Source: Alistipes sp. (lineage in GTDB: Bacteria > Bacteroidota > Bacteroidia > Bacteroidales > Rikenellaceae). Taken from it: a DNA stretch of 64,000 nt. Within the stretch, counting starts at the first letter, position 1, and each line of letters starts with the position of its first letter. Below are positions 53,078 to 59,724 of this stretch, piece by piece. Position numbers and translations under genes: made by a program. A model generated the notes under the pieces. It was given only the letters and a program-made list of their open reading frames with translations, was not told the origin of the DNA and ran no database searches. The stretch is from NCBI GenBank assembly GCA_017399485.1, contig JAFQCA010000029.1:1-64000 (forward strand), read 5' to 3'.

Positions 53078-53121
53078 AATATTATGCTTAAAAGGTTAAT
53101 ATTTAGGTATTAATTATATTA

Positions 53122-53129
53122 CAAAATTA
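53122..53129 (-). promoter_or_regulatory. -7 box of the HU gene
   Basis: TAATTTTG on the minus strand fits TAnnTTTG, about 45 bases before the HU start. A T-rich TTTG-like element lies about 19 bases upstream. Confidence 0.6.
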
Positions 53130-53225
53130 ACACAAAAAAACTATTATCCAAATTTTTAGCCAATTATTTTTTCAACCTGATAATGAGGACATTGAATAAA
53201 AAATACAAAAAAAGTTCTTAAAAAA

Positions 53226-53257
53226 TTTGGTTAATTAGAAAAAGTGTTCTACTTTTG
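53226..53257 (+). promoter_or_regulatory. Promoter of tRNA-Ser
   Basis: TTTG (53226-53229), a 20-base spacer and TACTTTTG (53250-53257) form a near-ideal promoter; the start would be at 53263, the first base of the tRNA. Confidence 0.85.
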
Positions 53258-53262
53258 TCGTT

Positions 53263-53347
53263 GGAGAGATGGCAGAGTGGTCGATTGCGGCGGTCTTGAA
53301 AACCGTTGAGCTGCGAGGCTCCGGGGGTTCGAATCCCTCTCTCTCCG
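53263..53347 (+). tRNA. tRNA-Ser (anticodon UGA)
   Basis: An 85-base tRNA with acceptor arms GGAGAGA (53263-53269) and TCTCTCC (53340-53346), discriminator G at 53347, T arm GGGGGTTCGAATCCCTC, a long variable arm typical of serine tRNAs and an anticodon loop CTTGAAA with TGA at 53297-53299. It lies at the border of the prophage: from here on all genes are phage-like and on the minus strand. Such tRNA 3' ends are typical tyrosine-integrase targets. The CCA is not encoded (GCA follows the discriminator). Confidence 0.95.
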
Positions 53348-53354
53348 CAATAAA

Positions 53355-53405
53355 CCTTGAAAATCAAGGATTTACAAATTAAGTACACGAAAATGTACAC
53401 GAAAC
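53355..53405. other. Candidate integrase-binding repeats at the prophage border
   Basis: CCTTGA (53355-53360) and TCAAGG (53364-53369) form a small perfect inverted repeat just outside the tRNA. GTACACGAAA occurs twice (53383 and 53395, 12 bases apart) and once inverted (TTCGTGTAC at 53561-53569). Spaced copies of a short sequence near one end of a prophage fit arm-type integrase sites. Function not proven. Confidence 0.45.
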
Positions 53406-53440
53406 GCCCAATTTCAACACGATTTTGGGCGTTTTTCTTT
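53402..53440 (+). terminator. Terminator after tRNA-Ser
   Basis: AAACGCCCA (53402-53410) pairs with TGGGCGTTT (53426-53434), followed by a T-rich tract. It would end plus-strand transcription from the tRNA. Confidence 0.8.
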
Positions 53441-53575
53441 TTTCGGCTTTTCTTGTTTTTGCCACACTTAAAACATTGATATTCAACCGATTTTTCTTTT
53501 AATACATATTTTTCACCCCGAAATCATACATTTTTTTGACACACTTTGCAAGAAAAGGGGTTCGTGTACAACAAT

Positions 53576-53628
53576 GAAGCCCGGCAAGAAACCGGGCTTC
53601 GACATTGTTCCCCGGTGCAACTCCGGGG
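53576..53628 (-). terminator. Tandem hairpins after the lysis cassette
   Basis: GAAGCCCGG (53576-53584) with CCGGGCTTC (53592-53600), and CCCCGG (53610-53615) with CCGGGG (53623-53628). Two strong stems in a row 36 bases past the last phage stop suit the end of the late transcript, though no T run follows either stem. Confidence 0.6.
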
Positions 53629-53664
53629 CTTTCGCAACAATGTGGTGCAAAGATACACCTTTTA

Positions 53665-54300
53665 TTATAATATCTTCAAGATTCCCGAAAGAATCTTTCT
53701 TATCCAATTGACAATCGGTGTTCTTTTCGGGTATAACAAAACGGCGACACCCAACAAGGCAATGAAAAATATATAACGCCAACGGTAAGGGTCGGGGGTT
53801 GGTTCTTGCTGCTTGTCGGTGCTTTCCGTTGCCTTGGTTACGGTGGCGGCACTTTCGGTTTCGTTGCTTTCGCTTGATTCCTTGCTTTCGCCCTTTTCTT
53901 CAACATCGGATTCAATCACCGTTTGTTTTATCGACTTGACCGCCCCTTGAACCTTTCCGACATTCGCCAAATCAACACTTGCCGTTGTGGTTGGCTGTGT
54001 TTTCTTCGGTTCGTCTGCAACCTTGTTGTCCGAATCCTTGGGTTTATCCTTTTCCTTGGGTTTGTCGGGTTCGGGCTGTGGTTGCTCGATTTCAGTTGGT
54101 GGGAAAAACTCAATTTCGGTGATTGTAACCTTTCCGTGTTCCGTCCGGGTTGTGTCCACCACCTTTTCGGTTTGTTCACTTACCGCCTTGGCAACTGTCA
54201 AGCTGTCAAGTTGTGTTTCGGTCGTCTTGATTGCCTTTTTGGTCGCCCCGCAAGAAGCAAGCAACACAAGCAAGGCAATGAATGTGATTATCTTTTTCAT
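53665..54300 (-). CDS. Spanin-like phage lipoprotein
   Basis: A 211-residue protein with a lipoprotein signal (LLASCGA, about Cys17), a long polar, Pro/Glu/Lys/Thr-rich middle (about 60-170) and a C-terminal transmembrane segment (about 176-190, IFFIALLGVAVLLY) with a basic end. Outer-membrane lipid anchor plus inner-membrane helix in one chain is the layout of a unimolecular spanin that fuses the two membranes at lysis. It is the last gene of the lysis cassette and shares an ATGA overlap with the DUF5675 gene. Recognised from architecture only. Confidence 0.7.
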   Translation of the reverse strand: MKKIITFIALLVLLASCGATKKAIKTTETQLDSLTVAKAVSEQTEKVVDTTRTEHGKVTITEIEFFPPTEIEQPQPEPDKPKEKDKPKDSDNKVADEPKKTQPTTTASVDLANVGKVQGAVKSIKQTVIESDVEEKGESKESSESNETESAATVTKATESTDKQQEPTPDPYRWRYIFFIALLGVAVLLYPKRTPIVNWIRKILSGILKIL

Positions 54301-54725
54301 ATCACTTCGATTGTTATTTGCTCATTGTTCGACAATGCGGCTTTACACCGCTTTACCAACTCGATTTCGTAAGGGGTTGAATTTACCACCTTGCCTTTGA
54401 CCTTGTTTTCACCAACCAAGATGCACCCGGACGTGTCCTTATTCGTGTTACCTCGATGAATCAAGATACCATCGAAATTCGGCACGTCAAGAAGTCTTGG
54501 CAAATCACGTTTGAACCTTGGGGAACGATTGACAATGACATTATATGTTCCAAAGGGAATCGCCGTGTGGTGCTTCACCTTTGTTTCGCCATTGTCGAAG
54601 TGTCCGTTGTGGTTCTTGTCGTGGTTGGCATCTTCCAAGGTATCGCAGAACCGCACACCATCAATGAACAATGTTCCGATGGTGTACGTTTCGCCAAAGA
54701 ATCTTCGCTTCAACTGCAACTTCAT
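54297..54725 (-). CDS. DUF5675 family phage protein
   Basis: A 142-residue protein. [47 protein letters not shown] (about residues 56-101) carries the conserved His, Gly and Cys of the DUF5675 family, which is common in phage lysis modules of Bacteroidota and resembles L,D-transpeptidase-type enzymes. The start is 54725 ([10 protein letters not shown]), which overlaps the GH108 stop by four bases (ATGA); the ATG upstream is inside the muramidase. It overlaps the spanin-like gene by four bases too. Function not established. Confidence 0.8.
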   Translation of the reverse strand: MKLQLKRRFFGETYTIGTLFIDGVRFCDTLEDANHDKNHNGHFDNGETKVKHHTAIPFGTYNVIVNRSPRFKRDLPRLLDVPNFDGILIHRGNTNKDTSGCILVGENKVKGKVVNSTPYEIELVKRCKAALSNNEQITIEVI

Positions 54726-55300
54726 AATGCACGAATTGAATTTAAGCGGTTCAACCAACCTTTCAAGAATCGTTTGTTCGTGTGCTTCAACAACTCTTTT
54801 TCGGTTGCTTTACGTCCAATTTTCCTTTCAAACTTCGCAATGCTTGCATTGGTAATGTCATTCAGGAACTTAACACGGGCATCGAAAAGGGCTTCAAACA
54901 ATTGGTCGGGGTCTGCAAAGTTCACCGCCGACAATGTTTTGTTGCCAACAATGCCGTCCGGCTCAACGCCAAGCATTTTTTGTGGAATGACAATGCCGTG
55001 TTTACCTGAACCCCACACCCAATCAACCAAGATGTTTGCAATCTTTTGTGAATGTATGTGGTCGGCTTTCCAACGATTCCAATAATGCGGTTTCAATACT
55101 CGATTCATCACGTCCGCTTCCGAAAGCAACTTCAAGTCTTGCACATCAATATCACCGTCGCCGTCCTTGTCATATCCAACATTTCGCCACGTTGCAATGG
55201 TAACGCCCTTATTGGTCGCACCGCCCGCGTCTGCCGGGTCGTTCACAAATCCGCCCTCCCACTTCAAGATGAACGGCAATAAAATTTCAACCTTTGCCAT
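54722..55300 (-). CDS. Phage muramidase (GH108)
   Basis: A 192-residue endolysin: [23 protein letters not shown] (about residues 12-34) has the catalytic Glu15 and the NxPxDxGGxTxxGVT signature of GH108 N-acetylmuramidases, and an insert [13 protein letters not shown] (about 45-57) resembles an EF-hand/dockerin calcium loop. The C-terminal part, [17 protein letters not shown], resembles a peptidoglycan-binding domain. It cleaves glycan strands to release phage. It follows the TM protein by 6 bases. Confidence 0.9.
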   Translation of the reverse strand: MAKVEILLPFILKWEGGFVNDPADAGGATNKGVTIATWRNVGYDKDGDGDIDVQDLKLLSEADVMNRVLKPHYWNRWKADHIHSQKIANILVDWVWGSGKHGIVIPQKMLGVEPDGIVGNKTLSAVNFADPDQLFEALFDARVKFLNDITNASIAKFERKIGRKATEKELLKHTNKRFLKGWLNRLNSIRAL

Positions 55301-55306
55301 AATACA

Positions 55307-55915
55307 TTATTCTTTATATTCGGGCAAAAGATATTGAACATTCATCGCCACTTCGTGAAGTGTCGCGCGAACTTCATCTTCGTTCACCTCGACATCGTGG
55401 GTGAACTCGCAGAAGATAGACCCCACCCAATCGTGGGTGTTGTCGCTTAACCGCTTGATTGCAACCTTACTCGTTCCACAAGCTGAAAGAAGCGATTTTG
55501 CGTATCGGTCTTTTACCTGTGCATCTATATCATCGAAGAACATATAAAGGTTTTTCGCCATATCTGCACAAAAGGCGGCACACTCACACATTTTGAGGTT
55601 TTGAACCTTGGGTTTCATTGATTCCACGCCCTTTCGCTTCGATTCAAAATAAATGCTTACCATTGATTCGTTGCCAAGTGGGTGTGGCTGCACGATATAA
55701 ACACGGTCGGCGTGCAATTCGTGCAATGCTTCCCATAATTCGCCGTGAACGATTGCCGAATTGTCGGCACGTCTTTTCTTCTTTTCGGCTGTTTCGGCTC
55801 GGATTTGCTCAATCTTCAAGTCCGTCATTTTGTCTTTGGTCTTTTGGTTGTACGCAAACCAAGCTGTGATAATCACGCCGATTGCCGTAATGATAGCCGG
55901 GATATATTCCATCAT
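55307..55915 (-). CDS. Phage membrane protein, possible holin-related
   Basis: A 203-residue protein (from the ATG at 55915) with an N-terminal transmembrane segment (EYIPAIITAIGVIITAWFAY, about 3-22), a charged helical stretch (KTKDKMTDLKIEQIRAETAEKKKRR, about 25-49) and a soluble C-terminal domain, HGELWEALHELHADRVYIVQPHP near residues 57-79. One TM just before the muramidase gene suggests a link to lysis, but the long soluble domain is not typical of holins. The ORF could begin at 55999; I prefer 55915, one base after the previous stop. Not recognised beyond this. Confidence 0.55.
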   Translation of the reverse strand: MMEYIPAIITAIGVIITAWFAYNQKTKDKMTDLKIEQIRAETAEKKKRRADNSAIVHGELWEALHELHADRVYIVQPHPLGNESMVSIYFESKRKGVESMKPKVQNLKMCECAAFCADMAKNLYMFFDDIDAQVKDRYAKSLLSACGTSKVAIKRLSDNTHDWVGSIFCEFTHDVEVNEDEVRATLHEVAMNVQYLLPEYKE

Positions 55916-55916
55916 T

Positions 55917-56333
55917 TTAAGTAAATTGAAAACATTTTCCGACCTTGACAATGGTTGTGTCCATTGGGTACAAAGACAACAAGGGCAAGCCATTTTCACT
56001 TCGTTTCTTGTTGATTGCGGGCAAGTTGTTTTCCGCCTTTTGAATGGCTGAAATCAAAATGTCCGACCCGGTAAAACAAGAACGTCTTTCCCCAACGGGC
56101 GTGCCATCGGGGTTCTTTGTGTAATAATCACCGTCTTTGTCGGGTGATTCGTTGAACGTGGCAAGCACAACTTGCATTTGCATTCGTAAGCCGGACGCAT
56201 TCTTTCCCGGATATTTTGTTGGCTGAATGATTGTCTTTTCAATCAGGATTCGGCGACCGAACAATTCTTCAATCTCGATTCCCTTGCCAATTACCACGTC
56301 CGATTCAATCCCAAGTTCACAAAATTTTGCCAT
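55917..56333 (-). CDS. Phage protein of unknown function (138 aa)
   Basis: A 138-residue protein, start ATG at 56333, with no recognised domain. It begins MAKFCELGIESDVVIGKG, has a basic centre (RRILIEKTIIQPTKYPGK) and ends SLYPMDTTIVKVGKCFQFT. It sits 1 base before the TM protein and 18 bases after the gene at 56352, so it belongs to the late operon. It could be a nucleic-acid-binding or a structural protein; place next to the DGR makes a link possible but untested. Confidence 0.6.
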   Translation of the reverse strand: MAKFCELGIESDVVIGKGIEIEELFGRRILIEKTIIQPTKYPGKNASGLRMQMQVVLATFNESPDKDGDYYTKNPDGTPVGERRSCFTGSDILISAIQKAENNLPAINKKRSENGLPLLSLYPMDTTIVKVGKCFQFT

Positions 56334-56351
56334 CGGTATTCGGTTTAATGT

Positions 56352-56738
56352 TTAGTTCGACAATGTGTTTACCAACATCACGTCCAAATCCTCGGTAAAC
56401 TGCAAGTATTCCTTGTATGCGGCAACCGCGTTTTCATCAACGGCAACGCCCAAGACGTGCTTGTTGTATGAATTTACAAGGTCAAATTCTGCCGTTTCGT
56501 CAAGGACTGAACGGATAATTACTTTCTTCAAATTCGCCTTGGTCGGCTTGTTGAATGTGCGAACCTCGCAACACTTCCAACCAATTTGAACTTCTTTTTC
56601 CTGACCATCAGGAATGCCCATTTCAACTTCGATGTTGAAACGATACAAGTGCGACCCGTCATTATCTCTTTCCAAGACGGCGGGCATACCGTGCGCCATA
56701 TCATAATGGGCGTTTGCTTCGATTGAATTTAATTTCAT
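56352..56738 (-). CDS. Phage protein of unknown function next to the RT
   Basis: A 128-residue acidic protein, no recognised family. Its first ATG (56738) is 38 bases inside the RT gene's end, a later one (56699) is just past it. It has no four-helix Avd pattern that I can see: the sequence is mixed beta/helix (GIPDGQEKEVQIGWKCCEVRTF; EYLQFTEDLDVMLVNTLSN). Translational coupling to the RT is likely, which makes it a candidate accessory gene of the DGR, but equally a plain phage gene. Confidence 0.6.
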   Translation of the reverse strand: MKLNSIEANAHYDMAHGMPAVLERDNDGSHLYRFNIEVEMGIPDGQEKEVQIGWKCCEVRTFNKPTKANLKKVIIRSVLDETAEFDLVNSYNKHVLGVAVDENAVAAYKEYLQFTEDLDVMLVNTLSN

Positions 56739-57729
56739 ACGGAAATTGTTTTGAAAGTTTGTTCACTAAATTGATTGAATCACAATACTTGCACCACCCC
56801 CACCAACTGCAAATTTGTTGTTTGTAGTATTCTTTCGTTGGGGCAATCTTGCGTTTGTTCAGCTTTGCCACCCGGCGACAAAGTTTTTGTTTGATTGCCT
56901 TTCGCAAAAGGGTGTGGGAATGATAAAACACATAACCCAAGAAGTCAATGCCCCTTGAATCAACGGGGAACACTTGGTAATTACGTTTGACCGCCAATTT
57001 CAGGTTGTCGCGTAAATATGCACGGATTTCGTGCAATAAGTTGTGCAAAAACTCCTTGTTCGGTGCAAGAATCACAATATCATCGGCGTAACGCCAATAA
57101 TACTTCACCCGCTTTTCTTCTTTCAACCAATGGTCGAAATATGCCAAGAAAAGGTTTGCAAAGTATTGGGAAAGATAGTTGCCAATTGGCACGCCATCGA
57201 CCGAATCAATGATTTCGTCAAGCAATGCCAAAAGGCGACCATCTTTTATTTTCCGCCGCACAACCTTTTTCAAGATTTCGTGGTTGATTGACGGGTAAAA
57301 CTTGCGAACATCTATTTTCAGGCAATACCGTGTGCCGTCCGGGTCTTGCTTCAACGCCTGTTTCACGTCCTTGGCGCATTTGTGGATTCCACGATTCTTG
57401 ATGCAAGAATATGTGTTCTTGTTGAACACGGAAACCCAAATGGGTTCAAGAACATTCATAATTGCGTGGTGCAATATACGGTCGGGGTAATACGGCAACC
57501 GATAAATAAGACGTTCTTTTGGTTCGTAAATGGTGAAGATGTGATATTTTGATGTTTTGAATGTACCGTTTTTCAAACTTTCGTGCAAAGCAAGCAAATT
57601 GGCTTCACGGTTCTTGTCGTGAATCCTGACACCATACGACTTCAACTTGCCTTTCCTTGCCTTTTCATCGGCAAGACGTAAGTTTTCAAGCGAAATCACT
57701 TCGTCAAATATGTTTCCAATTCGCTTCAT
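56701..57729 (-). CDS. DGR reverse transcriptase
   Basis: A 342-residue RT of the diversity-generating retroelement type. Palm and finger motifs are in order (numbering from the start used here): KIDVRKFYPSI with the first catalytic Asp (about residue 140), VPIGNYLSQYFANLFL (about 180-196), in which IGxxxSQ is the DGR-specific form of the group II/retron QGxxxSP motif, and WRYADDIVIL with the YADD catalytic pair (about 214-217); GIDFLGY (about 260-266) completes the palm. It copies the template repeat RNA and mis-incorporates opposite adenines. I use the ATG at 57729. It is read together with the target gene and template on the minus strand. Confidence 0.95.
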   Translation of the reverse strand: MKRIGNIFDEVISLENLRLADEKARKGKLKSYGVRIHDKNREANLLALHESLKNGTFKTSKYHIFTIYEPKERLIYRLPYYPDRILHHAIMNVLEPIWVSVFNKNTYSCIKNRGIHKCAKDVKQALKQDPDGTRYCLKIDVRKFYPSINHEILKKVVRRKIKDGRLLALLDEIIDSVDGVPIGNYLSQYFANLFLAYFDHWLKEEKRVKYYWRYADDIVILAPNKEFLHNLLHEIRAYLRDNLKLAVKRNYQVFPVDSRGIDFLGYVFYHSHTLLRKAIKQKLCRRVAKLNKRKIAPTKEYYKQQICSWWGWCKYCDSINLVNKLSKQFPYEIKFNRSKRPL

Positions 57730-57733
57730 TGTA

Positions 57734-57747
57734 TTACTATAACACAA
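57734..57747 (-). promoter_or_regulatory. Shared 14-base motif before the RT gene
   Basis: TTGTGTTATAGTAA (minus strand) occurs exactly 4 bases before the RT start and again at 59725-59738, upstream of the 59684 gene. It may be a phage promoter or processing site; no consensus of known type. Confidence 0.35.
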
Positions 57748-57818
57748 GTTTGCTTGTATATTAGGATTCTTCGGGTGTTACCCCTACCAAAACCGTTTTA
57801 CTCATTTTATTTTTTGCC

Positions 57819-57851
57819 GTTGGATTGTTCCAACTCATTCAACCCCGGTTG
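57819..57851 (-). ncRNA. Structured spacer downstream of the template repeat
   Basis: Two hairpins in the TR-RT spacer: GTTGGA (57819-57824) with TCCAAC (57829-57834), tetraloop TTGT (plus strand), and CAACC (57840-57844) with GGTTG (57847-57851). In the BPP-1 DGR a spacer downstream of TR is needed in the template RNA for cDNA priming; length here (167 nt) is comparable to that. That these stems form in the RNA is inference. Confidence 0.5.
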
Positions 57852-57896
57852 GGCTGTTTTTGTGGCAAGGTTTCCGATATGCAACTATATTTTTAC

Positions 57897-58012
57897 AAGC
57901 ATAGCTGAGAACCGATATTCGCATTCGTATTCGTCGCCGTATTATTCGTATTCGCATACACGAACCCTGCATTCGCACCATTATTCGCATTACCGCTGAA
58001 CAAAACGCCACG
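57897..58012 (-). repeat. DGR template repeat (TR)
   Basis: 116 bases, template for mutagenic homing. In the reading frame of the target it would encode RGVLFSGNANNGANAG, FVYANTNNTATNTNANIG and SQLC in succession. AAT codons at the substituted positions are the typical DGR choice, since A-to-N change there avoids stop codons. About 30 coding-strand adenines, 12 of them changed in VR. It does not lie in a real gene. Confidence 0.95.
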
Positions 58013-58084
58013 ACATCGGACAACCTTATTTAATTTTTCATTCAATCATCAAATTTCCATCATTCAATTGTTGTGGTTCGATTT

Positions 58085-58097
58085 GGCGTTTCACGCC
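58085..58097. other. Hairpin just downstream of the variable repeat
   Basis: GGCGT (58085-58089) and ACGCC (58093-58097) with a 3-base loop lie 18 bases past the VR end, overlapping the stop codon of the target gene, and flanked by a direct TTCGATTT repeat. In several DGRs a hairpin or cruciform at this place improves retrohoming. Confidence 0.6.
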
Positions 58098-59407
58098 GCT
58101 TCGATTTGCGGGAAAAAGCAAAGCCGAGAACCGAGCCTCGCATTCGTATTCGTCGCCGTATAATCCGTATACGCATACACGAACCCCGCATTCGCACCAC
58201 TATACGCATAACCGCCGAACAAAACGCCACGTTCACTTACGCCACTTTCGGGAATACTTGTGTAAAAGTAATCGCAAAAATAGGTGGTTGAACCCGCACC
58301 GACTTCAAGCGGCATAATCTCGCCATCTTCACCAAGAATCAAGGCTTTTACATATCCCTCTTTTCTTGGTAAGACACCACGCAATTGATAATTGGCAACG
58401 CCTGAACTTGTGAAGTTCGCGGGTTCATCACAAACGTAAAATTCGGATAAACCGCCGCTTGCTTCCGACTGAATCAAGCACTTGCAACCGTCCGTCCACT
58501 TCCATATATGACCGAATGGGTTTTCAACACCTCGATACGATGGAACGCCAACAACGGTTGTGGTGGTATCATACTCGCTTGGCATTGTATAATCAACAAC
58601 GCCCGAATGGTTGCCAAGGCTGTTTGTTGTTCCGCAAGGAATAACCGGGTAATAACCATTGAAATTCGACCACTTCGTGCCGTTCAAGGTTGTAACACCC
58701 GCACCCAAGCCGCCTTGACGATAACCGTTTTCGTCCAATTCGGCATTGAATGTTGCTTGGCAATTGAAATTCGCATATTCAATGGCGAACAACCACCACA
58801 TCTTGCGGTGTGTTTGGTACACGTTGCAATTCCATTCGGTCGAACCTCTCTTTCGCGCGTATGTGCGGAAATTGGTTAATGAAATGGACGTTGCGGGCAT
58901 ACCAAGCATTGTGCGATATGTGCCATCACGTGTCGCATCGTTGTTGCCACCTCGATAATCTGCATCAGTGCTTACAACCGCCGCCAACTTGGTTGTTGAA
59001 CGCTGAACGGTCGCTTCAACGGCTGAAATGTAGTCCTTACGCCAAAGGTGGAAACCGGGCAACGCCTGTGTCGAAATCAATGCACGGTTCTTTGTGCCGT
59101 CCGTTTCAAAACGAACATACGTGTCCGGCATTTCAACCATATATTGACCATCTGCACCCGTAAGGTTTGCCGCCGCGCCATTGTCGCGCTTGGTCGAATC
59201 GTTGGCGTGAAGATAGTAATTCACCGCACCATCATCAGTCAAAAGACAACGGCGCATCAAAGATTGAACGGGCAAAGATTGGTGCAACTCCATCTTGCCA
59301 ATTCGTGTCGGCTTGGGATTGCTCACGGTCGAATCCCATTCAATGCCGTAATAATAATCATACGCAAAGGTGGGCTTTGTGCCACCTACTCCGATAATCA
59401 AGCCCAT
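58091..59407 (-). CDS. DGR target: C-type-lectin-like phage variable protein
   Basis: A 438-residue protein with no signal peptide. The N-terminal ~200 residues are unassigned. The C-terminal region (about 270-438) with ENPFGHIWKWTDGC, CDEPANF, GYVKAL and the end NARLGSRLCFF has the pattern of the C-type-lectin/FGE-like domain used by DGR variable proteins: conserved Trp, Gly and the final GSRL strand hold the scaffold, while VR residues 393-430 form the display surface. It is likely a tail-tip or receptor-binding protein that is diversified to change host or ligand range. It is followed by the TR/RT and preceded by a small gene one base before. Confidence 0.88.
   Translation of the reverse strand: MGLIIGVGGTKPTFAYDYYYGIEWDSTVSNPKPTRIGKMELHQSLPVQSLMRRCLLTDDGAVNYYLHANDSTKRDNGAAANLTGADGQYMVEMPDTYVRFETDGTKNRALISTQALPGFHLWRKDYISAVEATVQRSTTKLAAVVSTDADYRGGNNDATRDGTYRTMLGMPATSISLTNFRTYARKRGSTEWNCNVYQTHRKMWWLFAIEYANFNCQATFNAELDENGYRQGGLGAGVTTLNGTKWSNFNGYYPVIPCGTTNSLGNHSGVVDYTMPSEYDTTTTVVGVPSYRGVENPFGHIWKWTDGCKCLIQSEASGGLSEFYVCDEPANFTSSGVANYQLRGVLPRKEGYVKALILGEDGEIMPLEVGAGSTTYFCDYFYTSIPESGVSERGVLFGGYAYSGANAGFVYAYTDYTATNTNARLGSRLCFFPQIEAA
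58116..58231 (-). repeat. DGR variable repeat (VR)
   Basis: 116 bases at the 3' end of the target gene, coding for residues 393 to 430/431. Compared with TR (offset 219) it differs at 13 sites: TR positions 57902, 57906, 57916, 57917, 57918, 57943, 57946, 57952, 57968, 57981, 57985, 57991, 57997. All but 57917 are coding-strand A in TR. Resulting residues: S398G, N400Y, N402Y, N403S, N413Y, N415D, N416Y, N424R, I425L, Q428R. Confidence 0.95.
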
Positions 59408-59408
59408 A

Positions 59409-59684
59409 TCAATAGCCCCATTTTAAGTTAGTACCTGACAATGAAGTTTGTTTCACTGTCTTTACAATTTCAGGATTCCAACCACAATCAAACTGTGTTT
59501 CGATGAAATCCCCATCTTCCATTCCGGCAAGCTGCACCGATAATTTCACGGGCTGTGTGCCGTCATTCTTGATGTTGAAGCACTGACCATCAGCCAAGGC
59601 AAAGTTGCCATTGGATAAATTGCCAATAACTCCCATCTTTCCAATTTGGGCGGAAACGTGTTCGCCCGACCTTGTTTCACTCAT
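59409..59684 (-). CDS. Small phage protein before the DGR target
   Basis: A 91-residue protein, start 59684 (MSETRSGEHVSAQIGKMG), one base before the DGR target start, so they are coupled. Gly/Asn/Asp-rich, predicted beta. Not recognised; such small genes before DGR tail targets may be tail-fibre trimerisation, adaptor or chaperone-type proteins (inference from position). Confidence 0.6.
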   Translation of the reverse strand: MSETRSGEHVSAQIGKMGVIGNLSNGNFALADGQCFNIKNDGTQPVKLSVQLAGMEDGDFIETQFDCGWNPEIVKTVKQTSLSGTNLKWGY

Positions 59685-59724
59685 AGTTGATATAAATTTT
59701 CTGCAAAATTACAATCTTAATGTT

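Larger units (their letters stand above)
56701..59407 (-). other. Diversity-generating retroelement cassette
   Basis: In minus-strand order: target gene (59407 to 58091) with variable repeat VR (58116-58231) at its 3' end, a 103-base gap, template repeat TR (57897-58012), a 167-base spacer with hairpins, and the RT (57729 to 56701). VR and TR are parallel and 116 bases each. Of 13 differences 12 are at template adenines. Layout matches phage BPP-1 except that no avd gene lies between VR and TR. Confidence 0.95.

Noticed and set aside
53218..53400. 60-residue minus-strand ORF with [22 protein letters not shown]
   Set aside because: It lies across tRNA-Ser on the other strand; such peptides are a well-known artefact of translating tRNA-Ser genes.
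57754..57999. Plus-strand ORFs across TR, spacer and VR (also 58073-58291)
   Set aside because: Arg/Ile-rich translations of the repetitive ATTCG pattern, shadows of the TR and VR.
57835..58023. 62-residue minus-strand ORF across the template repeat
   Set aside because: It is not in the frame of the target gene and only overlies the TR; TR is non-coding by the DGR model and the ORF has no family similarity.
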